From Microbacterium sp. SORGH_AS_0428 (lineage in GTDB: Bacteria; Actinomycetota; Actinomycetes; Actinomycetales; Microbacteriaceae), in the NCBI RefSeq assembly GCF_031453615.1, contig NZ_JAVIZT010000001.1:496001-560000 (forward strand): DNA of 64,000 nt, given 5' to 3'. Shown piece after piece: positions 53,350 through 61,024 of the stretch. The position numbers and the translations under genes are program-made. Positions within the stretch are counted from its first letter, which is position 1. Each line of letters opens with the position of its first letter. Under the pieces are notes generated by a model. That model made no database searches. It worked only from the letters and a program-made list of their open reading frames with translations, and was not told where the DNA came from.

Positions 53350-54618
53350 TCAGGCGGTCTTGCGCTTCTGTCTCAGCACCAACGTGGGCGCGGCGCCCTC
53401 CTCCACTGCTGCGCGGGTGACGACGACCTTGGCGACATCCTCGCTGGAGGGAATCTCGAACATGATCGGACCCAAAACGTCCTCGAGGATCGCGCGGAGG
53501 CCGCGGGCGCCGGTCTTGCGGGAGACGGCCAGCTCGGCGATCGACTCGAGCGCGTCGCGCTCGAAGTCGAGTTCCACATCGTCCAGCTCGAACATGCGCT
53601 GGTACTGCTTGACGAGGGCGTTCTTGGGCTCCGTGAGGATCTCCATCAGCGCCTCGCGGTCGAGCGGCGAGACCGCAGCCACGACGGGAAGCCGGCCGAT
53701 GAACTCAGGGATGAGGCCGAACTTGTGCAGGTCTTCCGGCAGCACCTCGCTGAAGAGGTCGGGCGCATCGTCCTTGCGCTGCAGCGGAGCGCCGAAGCCG
53801 ACCCCGTGCTTGCCCACGCGCGCGGAGATGATCTCTTCGAGGCCGGCGAACGCGCCCGCCACGATGAACAGCACGTTCGTCGTGTCGATCTGGATGAACT
53901 CCTGGTGCGGATGCTTACGGCCGCCCTGCGGCGGCACGGACGCAACCGTGCCCTCCAGGATCTTCAGCAGCGCCTGCTGCACGCCTTCGCCCGACACGTC
54001 ACGCGTGATCGAGGGGTTCTCGGCTTTGCGGGCGATCTTGTCGACCTCGTCGATGTAGATGATGCCCGTCTCGGCGCGCTTCGTGTCGAAGTCGGCGGCC
54101 TGCAGAAGCTTGAGCAGGATGTTCTCGACGTCTTCGCCGACGTAGCCCGCCTCGGTCAGCGCGGTGGCATCGGCGACGGCGAAGGGCACGTTGAGGCGCT
54201 TGGCGAGCGTCTGAGCGAGGTAGGTCTTGCCGCATCCGGTCGGGCCGAGCATGAGGATGTTGCTCTTGGCGATGTCGACCTCGTCGGCACGCTGATCGGC
54301 GGAGATGATCGTGCTCTGCGCTCGCACGCGCTTGTAGTGGTTGTAGACCGCGACGGACAGAGCACGCTTGGCCTGCTCCTGCCCGACGACGTAGTCCTCC
54401 AGGAAGGAGAAGATCTCACGCGGCTTGGGCAGATCGAACTCGGCGACCTCGCCGGATGTCTGCTCGGCCATGCGCTCTTCGATGATCTCGTTGCACAGCT
54501 CGACGCATTCGTCGCAGATGTACACACCAGGGCCTGCGATGAGCTGCTGCACCTGCTTCTGGCTCTTGCCGCAGAAGGAGCACTTGAACAGGTCGGCGCT
54601 CTCACCGATTCGTGCCAT
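53350..54618 (-). CDS. clpX: ClpX ATP-dependent protease ATPase subunit
   Basis: A 422-residue AAA+ unfoldase that feeds tagged proteins to ClpP. The N-terminal zinc-binding domain is [11 protein letters not shown]...ICDECVELC (Cys14, Cys17, Cys36, Cys39). Walker A is GPTGCGKT (about 125-132), Walker [10 protein letters not shown] (about 186-194), and pore loop GYVGEDVE. Length is normal. It has its own region upstream after a strong hairpin that separates it from clpP2. Confidence 0.98.
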   Translation of the reverse strand: MARIGESADLFKCSFCGKSQKQVQQLIAGPGVYICDECVELCNEIIEERMAEQTSGEVAEFDLPKPREIFSFLEDYVVGQEQAKRALSVAVYNHYKRVRAQSTIISADQRADEVDIAKSNILMLGPTGCGKTYLAQTLAKRLNVPFAVADATALTEAGYVGEDVENILLKLLQAADFDTKRAETGIIYIDEVDKIARKAENPSITRDVSGEGVQQALLKILEGTVASVPPQGGRKHPHQEFIQIDTTNVLFIVAGAFAGLEEIISARVGKHGVGFGAPLQRKDDAPDLFSEVLPEDLHKFGLIPEFIGRLPVVAAVSPLDREALMEILTEPKNALVKQYQRMFELDDVELDFERDALESIAELAVSRKTGARGLRAILEDVLGPIMFEIPSSEDVAKVVVTRAAVEEGAAPTLVLRQKRKTA

Positions 54619-54715
54619 GATGCCTCTCTTCCCCCCGGATAGCTGCGCGGTACATCGAGCCTAACCGGAGTCGGGGACAACGGTCGTATTGCGCGTCAGG
54701 ATGTGTGCAGACAGC

Positions 54716-54751
54716 ACGACGCCCCGGTCCTCGCTCGGACCGGGGCGTCGT
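54716..54751 (-). terminator. Hairpin terminator between clpP2 and clpX
   Basis: A 15-bp perfect stem (54716-54730 and 54737-54751, ACGACGCCCCGGTCC and complement, loop TCGCTC) lies 14 bp beyond the clpP2 stop, with a further ACAG/CTGT extension. Confidence 0.85.
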
Positions 54752-54764
54752 CTGTCGCACGATG

Positions 54765-55442
54765 TCAGCTCGTGAGAGCGGCGGGCGTGCGCTTGCGCGT
54801 GGTCAGCACCTGGTCGACGAGACCGTACTCGACGGCGGTCTCGGCGGAGAGGATCTTGTCGCGGTCGATGTCGCGGTTGACCTCCTCCTTGGTGCGGTGC
54901 GAGTGCTTCGCGAGGGTCTCCTCGAGCCAGGTGCGCATGCGGAGGATCTCCGCTGCCTGGATCTCGATGTCGGAGGCCTGGCCGTGACCCGCCTCGCCCA
55001 TCGCCGGCTGGTGGATGAGGATGCGGGCGTTCGGAAGCGCCAGGCGCTTGCCGGGGGCGCCCGCAGCGAGCAGAACGGCCGCGGCCGAGGCGGCCTGACC
55101 GAGCACGACCGTCTGGATCTGCGGCGACACGTACTGCATCGTGTCGTAGATCGCCGTCATAGCCGTGAACGAGCCGCCGGGCGAGTTGATGTACATGATG
55201 ATGTCGCGGTCGGGGTCCTGGGACTCCAGCACGAGCAGCTGTGCCATCACGTCATCCGCCGAGGCATCGTCGACCTGGACGCCCAGGAAGATGACGCGGT
55301 CCTCGAACAGCTTGTTGTACGGGTCCTGGCGCTTGTAACCGTAGGCCGTACGCTCCTCGAACTGAGGAAGCACGTAGCGGCTCGACGGCATCTGCAGTCC
55401 CTGCGGCGTGTGGGCCGCGGCGCCGAAAGTGGGAATGTTCAT
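54765..55442 (-). CDS. clpP2: ATP-dependent Clp protease proteolytic subunit ClpP2
   Basis: A 225-residue serine protease subunit. Catalytic Ser119 (GQAASAAAVL), His144 (IHQPAMGE) and a late Asp in the IDRDKILSAETAVEYGLVD block are seen. The N-terminus is longer than ClpP1. ATG 55442 is chosen because the protein begins MNIPTFGAAA; upstream in-frame sequence is Arg-rich. In actinobacteria ClpP1 and ClpP2 form mixed tetradecamers with ClpX or ClpC1. It lies 28 bp after clpP1. Confidence 0.96.
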   Translation of the reverse strand: MNIPTFGAAAHTPQGLQMPSSRYVLPQFEERTAYGYKRQDPYNKLFEDRVIFLGVQVDDASADDVMAQLLVLESQDPDRDIIMYINSPGGSFTAMTAIYDTMQYVSPQIQTVVLGQAASAAAVLLAAGAPGKRLALPNARILIHQPAMGEAGHGQASDIEIQAAEILRMRTWLEETLAKHSHRTKEEVNRDIDRDKILSAETAVEYGLVDQVLTTRKRTPAALTS

Positions 55443-55470
55443 TCGGGTTCTCTCTTCTCGCCGTCGCTCG

Positions 55471-56055
55471 TCAGTTCGCCGTGCCGCCGCCGCCGACGAC
55501 GTCGGTCGCGGACTCGCGGATGTGGTCGACGAAACCGTACTCGAGCGCCTCGTCGGCCGTGAACCAGCGGTCACGGTCGCCGTCCTCGTTGATCTGCTCG
55601 ACGGACTTGCCCGTCTGCGCCGCGGTGATCTCCGCCAGGCGGTTCTTCATCGACACGATGAGCTGAGCCTGGGTCTGGATGTCGCTGGCGGTCCCGCCGA
55701 ATCCGCCGTGCGGCTGGTGGAGCAGCACGCGGGCGTTCGGCGTGATGTAGCGCTTGCCCTTGGTGCCCGCGGTCAGCAGCAACTGGCCCATCGAGGCCGC
55801 CATGCCGATGCCGACGGTGACGATGTCGTTGGGCACGAACTGCATGGTGTCGTAGATGGCCATACCGGCCGTGATCGACCCACCGGGCGAGTTGATGTAG
55901 AGGTAGATGTCCTTCTGCGAGTCCTCGGCGGCGAGCAGCAGGATCTTCGCGCAGATCTCGTTGGCGTTCTCATCCCGCACCTCGGATCCGAGCCAGATGA
56001 TGCGGTCCTTCAGCAGCCTGTCGAAGACGCTTGTCGCGACAAGGGGGTCGGCCAT
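55471..56055 (-). CDS. clpP1: ATP-dependent Clp protease proteolytic subunit ClpP1
   Basis: A 194-residue ClpP subunit with Ser88 (GMAASMGQ), His113 (LLHQPHGG) and a late Asp (about 164). The ATG at 56055 is preferred to the GTG at 56061 because AGGAG lies at 5-bp spacing. The C-terminus has a Gly-rich tail (VVGGGGTAN). First gene of the clpP1-clpP2 pair. Confidence 0.96.
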   Translation of the reverse strand: MADPLVATSVFDRLLKDRIIWLGSEVRDENANEICAKILLLAAEDSQKDIYLYINSPGGSITAGMAIYDTMQFVPNDIVTVGIGMAASMGQLLLTAGTKGKRYITPNARVLLHQPHGGFGGTASDIQTQAQLIVSMKNRLAEITAAQTGKSVEQINEDGDRDRWFTADEALEYGFVDHIRESATDVVGGGGTAN

Positions 56056-56088
56056 GTTCACTCCTGTTCGGTGATCGTGAGAACGAAT

Positions 56089-56622
56089 CTACCGGCGCGG
56101 TTCGGACCCCTCGCCCGTGTTCGCCGTCGGCATACGCTCCGGCGCATGAACGAGTTCAGCGGCGTATCCGCGCACCGATCGCTGGTAGCGCGGGAGGTGC
56201 GGGGCCAGCGCCTCGAGCACGATGGCGAGGCCCTCCCGCTCCCGATGCGACGACGCCAGCGCGAGCGCGTAGAAGGCTGCTGCCGCTTCCCTCATCCCAC
56301 CCGAACTGACCGTGCGATACTCCGCCTCGAGCAGCGCCAGGCTCTCGTCGAGCTTGCCGAGGTTGCGGATCGTGCTCGCGAGCTGAATGACGGCCCGGGT
56401 GCGCCGCTCGGGGTCGAGCCCCGCCTCGAGCGCCGCCCGGTACAGAGGCTCGGCCTTCTCCTCGCGACCCGCCGAGTCATAGGCTCCGGCCCGCTCGAAC
56501 AGGGCGACGGCGTCTCCGCCATCCCGCTCGCTCGCAAGCCGTTCGATCGCGTCGATGCGCGCCTCGTCGCTGAGCGACTCGTCGTCCCATACGGCGTCGA
56601 CACGTGTCTGCCAGTCGGTCAT
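56089..56622 (-). CDS. Tetratricopeptide repeat-like protein
   Basis: A 177-residue helical protein with TPR-type alternation of helices (AVALFERAGAYDSAGREEKAEPLYRAALEAG, about 37-67, locator, and LDESLALLEAEYRTV). A Trp-rich start (MTDWQTRVDAVWDDE) is conserved in the tetratricopeptide repeat proteins of this type. Likely protein interaction function. Upstream of clpP1 by 33 bp on the same strand, so possibly cotranscribed. Confidence 0.85.
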   Translation of the reverse strand: MTDWQTRVDAVWDDESLSDEARIDAIERLASERDGGDAVALFERAGAYDSAGREEKAEPLYRAALEAGLDPERRTRAVIQLASTIRNLGKLDESLALLEAEYRTVSSGGMREAAAAFYALALASSHREREGLAIVLEALAPHLPRYQRSVRGYAAELVHAPERMPTANTGEGSEPRR

Positions 56623-56642
56623 GATTCTTCTCCTCCGGGACG

Positions 56643-56676
56643 ACGAAGGGCGGATGCTCCCGCATCCGCCCTTCGT
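56643..56676 (-). terminator. Hairpin terminator after tig
   Basis: A 15-bp perfect stem (56643-56657 and 56662-56676, ACGAAGGGCGGATGC and complement, loop TCCC) lies 11 bp past the tig stop. Confidence 0.85.
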
Positions 56677-56687
56677 GCTGGCGCGTC

Positions 56688-58136
56688 TTACTCGGCGCCG
56701 GCCTTCTTGGCCGGGGCCTTCTTCGCGGCGGGCTTCTTGGCCGCAGCCTTCTTCGTGGGCTTGGCCTGCTCGGCGGCAGCCTCGTCCTCGGCGTCGGCGG
56801 CAGCGTCGGCGATCTCCTCGGCCTCCTCGACGACGTCGGCCTCGGCGGCCGGCTCGTCCTCGACGGCGATGAAGCCGGTGAGGTCGACGGGCTTGCCGTC
56901 GGTGTCGACGACGCTCACGCGACCGAGCGCGATCGCGAGGGCCTTGTTGCGGGCGACCTCACCGATCAGAGCCGGCAGCTGGTTGCCCTGCTGCAGCGCG
57001 TTCACGAAGTCCTGGGGAGCCATGCCGTACTGGGCGGCCGACTGGATCAGGTACTGGGTCAGCTCATCCTGCGAGACCTGCACGTCGGCCTCTTCGGCGA
57101 TCTTGTCGAGCAGAACCTGCGTGCGGAACTGCTTCTCGCTGGCCTCGGTGACCTCGGCGCGGTGCTCGTCGTCCTCGAGACGACCCTCACCCTCGAGGTG
57201 GGCGTGGACCTCGTCCTCGACCAGCTTCGGCGGCACGGGGATGTCGACCTTCTCGAGCAGCACCTCGACGAGCTTGTCGCGCGCCGCGGCACCCTGGGTG
57301 AAGTTGGACTGCTGGGCGACGCGCTCGGACAGGCTCGCGCGCAGCTCGTCGATCGTGTCGAACTCGCTCGCCATCTGGGCGAAGTCGTCGTCGGCGTCGG
57401 GCAGCTCGCGCTCCTTGACGGCCTTGACGCTCACGGAGACCTCGGCCTCTTCGCCGGCGTGGTCGCCACCGACCAGCTTCGAGCGGAACGTGGTGTCCTC
57501 ACCGGCGGTGAGGGATTCGATGGCCTCGTCGATGCCCTCGAGCAGCTCGCCGGAGCCGACCTCGTAGGAGACGCCCTCGGCGCGGTCGATCTCGTTGCCG
57601 TCGATGGTGGCGACGAGATCGAGCTCGACGAAGTCGCCCTTCGCAGCGGGGCGCTCGACGGTCACGAGCGTGCCGAAACGGGCGCGGAGGTTGTCGAGCT
57701 CGGCGTCGATGGCCGCCTCGTCGGTGGCGACGGCGTCGACGGTGATCTCGAGGCCCTCGTAGGCGGGGAGGTCGAAGTCGGGACGCACGTCCACCTCGAC
57801 GGTGACCTTCAGGTCGCCGGAGAAGTCACTGACCTCAGGGAGGGCGACGATGTCGGCCTCGGGGCGACCCACGACGCGCAGGCCCTGCTCGGCGACGGCC
57901 GCGCGGTAGAACCCGTCGAGGCCCTCGTTGACGGCGTGCTCGAGCACGGCGCCGCGTCCGATGCGCTGGTCGATGATCGGAGCCGGGACCTTGCCCTTGC
58001 GGAAGCCGGGGATCTGGACGTCCTGAGCGATGTGCTCGTACGCGTGAGCGATCGAGGGCTTGAGCTCCTCGGGCGAGACCGAGATCTCGAGCTTCACCCG
58101 GGTGGGGGTCAGCTTCTCGACGGTGCTAGTGACCAT
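56688..58136 (-). CDS. tig: Trigger factor, ribosome-associated chaperone
   Basis: A 482-residue chaperone. The N-terminal ribosome-binding domain carries GFRKGKVP (about 43-50). The FKBP-type PPIase domain lies at about 150-245 ([18 protein letters not shown]) and the substrate-binding C-domain from about 245 on. The last 60 residues are unusual: an acidic Ala/Glu-rich stretch then a Lys/Ala/Pro-rich tail ([18 protein letters not shown]). The ATG at 58136 starts [16 protein letters not shown], as in other trigger factors. Confidence 0.96.
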   Translation of the reverse strand: MVTSTVEKLTPTRVKLEISVSPEELKPSIAHAYEHIAQDVQIPGFRKGKVPAPIIDQRIGRGAVLEHAVNEGLDGFYRAAVAEQGLRVVGRPEADIVALPEVSDFSGDLKVTVEVDVRPDFDLPAYEGLEITVDAVATDEAAIDAELDNLRARFGTLVTVERPAAKGDFVELDLVATIDGNEIDRAEGVSYEVGSGELLEGIDEAIESLTAGEDTTFRSKLVGGDHAGEEAEVSVSVKAVKERELPDADDDFAQMASEFDTIDELRASLSERVAQQSNFTQGAAARDKLVEVLLEKVDIPVPPKLVEDEVHAHLEGEGRLEDDEHRAEVTEASEKQFRTQVLLDKIAEEADVQVSQDELTQYLIQSAAQYGMAPQDFVNALQQGNQLPALIGEVARNKALAIALGRVSVVDTDGKPVDLTGFIAVEDEPAAEADVVEEAEEIADAAADAEDEAAAEQAKPTKKAAAKKPAAKKAPAKKAGAE

Positions 58137-58203
58137 GCCTGTTGTTCTCCTCTGTTCCGCGCCAACGCACGGTGGCTGAAGGTCTGGGGTCTTGGGGGCC
58201 GTG

Positions 58204-58277
58204 TCGGGGCGACAGGATTTGAACCTGCGGCCTCCCGCTCCCAAAGCGGGCGCTCTACCAAGCTGAGCTACGCCCCG
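58204..58277 (-). tRNA. tRNA-Pro (TGG anticodon)
   Basis: A 74-nt cloverleaf: acceptor CGGGGCG pairs with CGCCCCG, discriminator A, anticodon arm CCCGC-TTTGGGA-GCGGG giving TGG, T-arm GTTCAAATC. It precedes tig on the same strand. Confidence 0.95.
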
Positions 58278-58400
58278 GGCGGGCGGGCACGCGAACGTGC
58301 ACCGGATTCGGCCCCGAGAAGTCTAGCCGACGCTGCCCGCGCGTCGAATCGACGTTGAGAACTCAGCTATGCTTGCTGAGGTTGCGGCCGATGCCGCTCC

Positions 58401-58471
58401 GGGGATGTAGCTCAATGGTAGAGCCTCAGTCTTCCAAACTGATTACGCGGGTTCGATTCCCGTCATCCCCT
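58401..58471 (+). tRNA. tRNA-Gly (TCC anticodon)
   Basis: A 71-nt cloverleaf: acceptor GGGGATG pairs with CATCCCC, discriminator T, anticodon arm TCAGT-CTTCCAA-ACTGA with TCC at 34-36, T-arm GTTCGATTC. Confidence 0.95.
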
Positions 58472-58474
58472 CCG

Positions 58475-58515
58475 ATAAGCGTGAAGGCCCGGCTCGTCCG
58501 GGCCTTCACGCTTAT
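58475..58515 (+). terminator. Hairpin terminator after tRNA-Gly
   Basis: An 18-bp perfect stem (58475-58492 and 58498-58515, ATAAGCGTGAAGGCCCGG and complement) with a 5-nt loop begins 3 bp after the tRNA. Confidence 0.9.
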
Positions 58516-58781
58516 GTCGTGTGTGGCCGGGAATCGAAAGCAGGCGAAGCCTGCGTCTTCGATTGGGCCCACGCCGCCACGGGCTCCGCTCGCGGCGCAT
58601 CTCATGAGCCCCTCTTGTGGATCAGCGCCGGGCCGTCCCGAGTACGGCCACGCGAGCGCGCCTCGCTGGCTGAGCCCTGAATCCTCGTACCAGGCGGGGC
58701 CCCAAACCGTAGCGCTCGGCAGAGACCACGAAGACTGAGCACTCGTCATGCTCATCTCCGGCAACCCGCCATACTGACCGC
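58516..58781. other. Non-coding stretch after tRNA-Gly
   Basis: No gene was found in these 266 bp. It contains an 11-bp inverted copy of part of the tRNA-Gly T-arm (CGGGAATCGAA at 58528-58538) and one copy of a 20-bp sequence that recurs at 59146. Confidence 0.5.
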
Positions 58782-59033
58782 ATGGGGTTCTCCGATCCGC
58801 ACTACCCGCTTGGCCCGTACGGGCGCATCGGCTCCGTCGTGAACGTCGCGATGTCGGCGATCTTTGGTGCGGTGGCCATTGCAGTGGGGTTCGTCACCGG
58901 ACAGGGCGGCGCGTTCGCGGCCGGCCTCGGCCTCTGGGCCATGTGCGTCTTCGCGTTCGTGCCGGTCATGCGCAGAGCGCTCAAGTACGAACGCGAGCGC
59001 CGACACGAATCGTCCCGTCCTTCTCCGGACTGA
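58782..59033 (+). CDS. Small two-helix membrane protein of unknown function
   Basis: An 83-residue protein with two hydrophobic helices (about 17-39 and 44-64) and a charged Arg/Glu-rich C-terminus. It starts MGFSDPHYPLGPYGRIG. No family was recognised and no partner gene is adjacent. Confidence 0.7.
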   Translation: MGFSDPHYPLGPYGRIGSVVNVAMSAIFGAVAIAVGFVTGQGGAFAAGLGLWAMCVFAFVPVMRRALKYERERRHESSRPSPD

Positions 59034-59536
59034 CGTCGTCATACTGCCTCCTCCCTCGCAATAGCAGCCAGCACGGCCTCGAGCGGCTCTGCGGATCGGG
59101 CCGCTTCGTGGCTCGTCGGAGCACCTGGGACTCGCGGTCAGCCGAGGCTCCGCTCGCGGCGCATCCGGCGGGGGTGTGGAGAGTGCCGCGTCCACATCCG
59201 GCACCCTGCACGATCGGCCTTGCTCTGTCACCGGATGTGCGCGCGGACGCGCGAGAGTTCGGGATCCACTCCCGCGCGGCGCCGCAATGTCATCGAAGTG
59301 GCGACAGCGCGACCCCCGGCACGGCCAGTCCCGGCACGGACACTGCAGCGATCGGTCCCGCACTCGTGTCCCCGACAGTCGCAGAGCTGATCCGCGTGCC
59401 CCGCACGCCCCGGCGATGTCCGAGGTCGGTGCCACACTGAATCAGGTCGAAATCACCTGGTTCCGACCTGATTCACCCGCCGAGTGCCCCGGCGAAACAG
59501 GTCGCGCGAGAGCGCGCCTCGACGAGATGTGGGCAC
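59034..59536. other. Gene-free stretch upstream of the HNH gene
   Basis: About 500 bp with no supportable gene. It contains the second copy of the 20-bp repeat (59146-59165) and, near its right end, a strong inverted repeat annotated separately. Reading frames here are short and lack similarity to anything recognised. Confidence 0.5.
59438..59475. repeat. Inverted repeat upstream of the DUF222/HNH gene
   Basis: A 12-bp perfect inverted repeat, TGAATCAGGTCG at 59438-59449 and its complement at 59464-59475, with a 14-bp middle that itself begins AAAT and contains ACCTGG. It could be an operator, terminator or element end; no U-tract follows. Confidence 0.6.
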
Positions 59537-60910
59537 ATGCGAGACGACGGAATGATCGGCTTCAGCGACGCGGATGCGGCGGCGCTGGCCGAGGCCGTCG
59601 ACATGGTGCGCAAGGCCGACGCCGACATCGCTGCGGCGCAGGCTCGCCGGATGACGGCGCTGGCAGACGCCGAGCACCTGGCACGGCGTCTGGCCTCCCA
59701 CTCGCGCGCGAACGTCCGCGTGCACGACATGGCCCAGCGCGCCGTCGCGTCCGAGATCGGCGCGGCGAACCGCCTCGCCGACAGAACGGTACAGCGGCAG
59801 ATGAGCGCGGCGGCCGAGCTCGTCGACGACTACCCACAGACGCATGCGGCACTCGCAGCGGGCCGCATCCAACTGAGCCACGCACGCGTGATCGTCGACG
59901 CCGGAGCGATCCTCCCCCGCGATCGGCGCGCGCCCTTCGAGCGCGGCGCTCTCGCCATCTGCGAGACCGAGAGCGTCGGACGCGCTCGCGCACGGGTCGA
60001 GATCCTCGCCGAGCGGCAGCATCCGAGAACGCTCACCGAGTGCCACGCCACCGCCCGCGAAGGCCGGCGCGTCGTCATCACGCCGCTCCCCCACGGCATG
60101 AGCGAGATCATCTCCATCCAACCGGCCGTCATCGCCGACGCGATCCACGACCGCCTCACGCGACAGGCGCGGACCCTGATCGATCTCCGCAAGCAGGCCG
60201 CTGACCGCGCGAACGCAGCCCGTCGCGCCGGAGGCGAGCCGGATGCTGGCGACCTCCTGCTCGCGGGCGACACGCGCACCACCGACCAGATCCGCGCCGA
60301 CCTCCTCGCCGACATGCTGCTCACGACACAGCCCGGTGCCGATCCGACACGCGACGACGACGGCCCGGGCACCCTCGGGGCGATTCGCGCCCACGTGCAG
60401 GTCGTGGTTCCCGTCGATGCCCTCACCGGCGGTGACGCCGAAGTGAGTGAGCTTGTCGGCAGCGGCCCGCTCGATACCCAGACCGCCCGGGCCCTCGCCG
60501 GCGGCTCCTGCACGGGCTGGGACCGCATCCTCACCGCCCCCGTTTCAGGCCAGGTCGTCGCGGTCGACAGGCGCACCGTCCCGCCTGCGCTACGTCGCAC
60601 CGTCCACGCACGCGATCGGCGCTGCCGATTCCCCGGATGCCGCGTGCCCGCCATCCGATGCGAAATCGACCACGTCCGCGACTGGGCACGCGGCGGGCCG
60701 ACCCACCTCGACAACCTGCAATGTCTCTGCCAGCGACATCACTCGATGAAGCAGTTCACGGCATGGCGCGTCCGGCAGTTACCCGGAGGCGTCATCGAAT
60801 GGACCTCGCCGCTGGGCAGCATCTACATCGACGATCCGCCGCCACCCGTGCAGTTCATCGAATCCCCGGGTGACCCCGGGAACGACGGGTCCGATCGGCC
60901 ACCCTTCTAG
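59537..60910 (+). CDS. HNH endonuclease signature protein with DUF222 domain (13E12 family)
   Basis: A 457-residue protein. The N-terminal DUF222 region (about 20-300) is helical, with a conserved LAAGRIQLSHARVI core. The C-terminal HNH motif is CRFPGCRVPAIRCEIDHVRDWARGGPTHLDNLQCLCQRHH (about 363-403, locator), with His of IDH, Asn of LDNL and His of RHH, plus zinc-type Cys. This 13E12-repeat family is multicopy in actinobacteria and its role is not established; association with mobile DNA is suspected. ATG 59537 was selected because the DUF222 region begins soon after. Confidence 0.9.
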   Translation: MRDDGMIGFSDADAAALAEAVDMVRKADADIAAAQARRMTALADAEHLARRLASHSRANVRVHDMAQRAVASEIGAANRLADRTVQRQMSAAAELVDDYPQTHAALAAGRIQLSHARVIVDAGAILPRDRRAPFERGALAICETESVGRARARVEILAERQHPRTLTECHATAREGRRVVITPLPHGMSEIISIQPAVIADAIHDRLTRQARTLIDLRKQAADRANAARRAGGEPDAGDLLLAGDTRTTDQIRADLLADMLLTTQPGADPTRDDDGPGTLGAIRAHVQVVVPVDALTGGDAEVSELVGSGPLDTQTARALAGGSCTGWDRILTAPVSGQVVAVDRRTVPPALRRTVHARDRRCRFPGCRVPAIRCEIDHVRDWARGGPTHLDNLQCLCQRHHSMKQFTAWRVRQLPGGVIEWTSPLGSIYIDDPPPPVQFIESPGDPGNDGSDRPPF

Positions 60911-61024
60911 CGCGCCGCGCCTCGAACATCATCACCGCACGCGATCACAATCCTCGCGCTCGAGCGACGACCGTCGTTCAGAACCAGACGCTGCCCGTCA
61001 CGAGCTCGTCCGGAGGCCTCCTGG

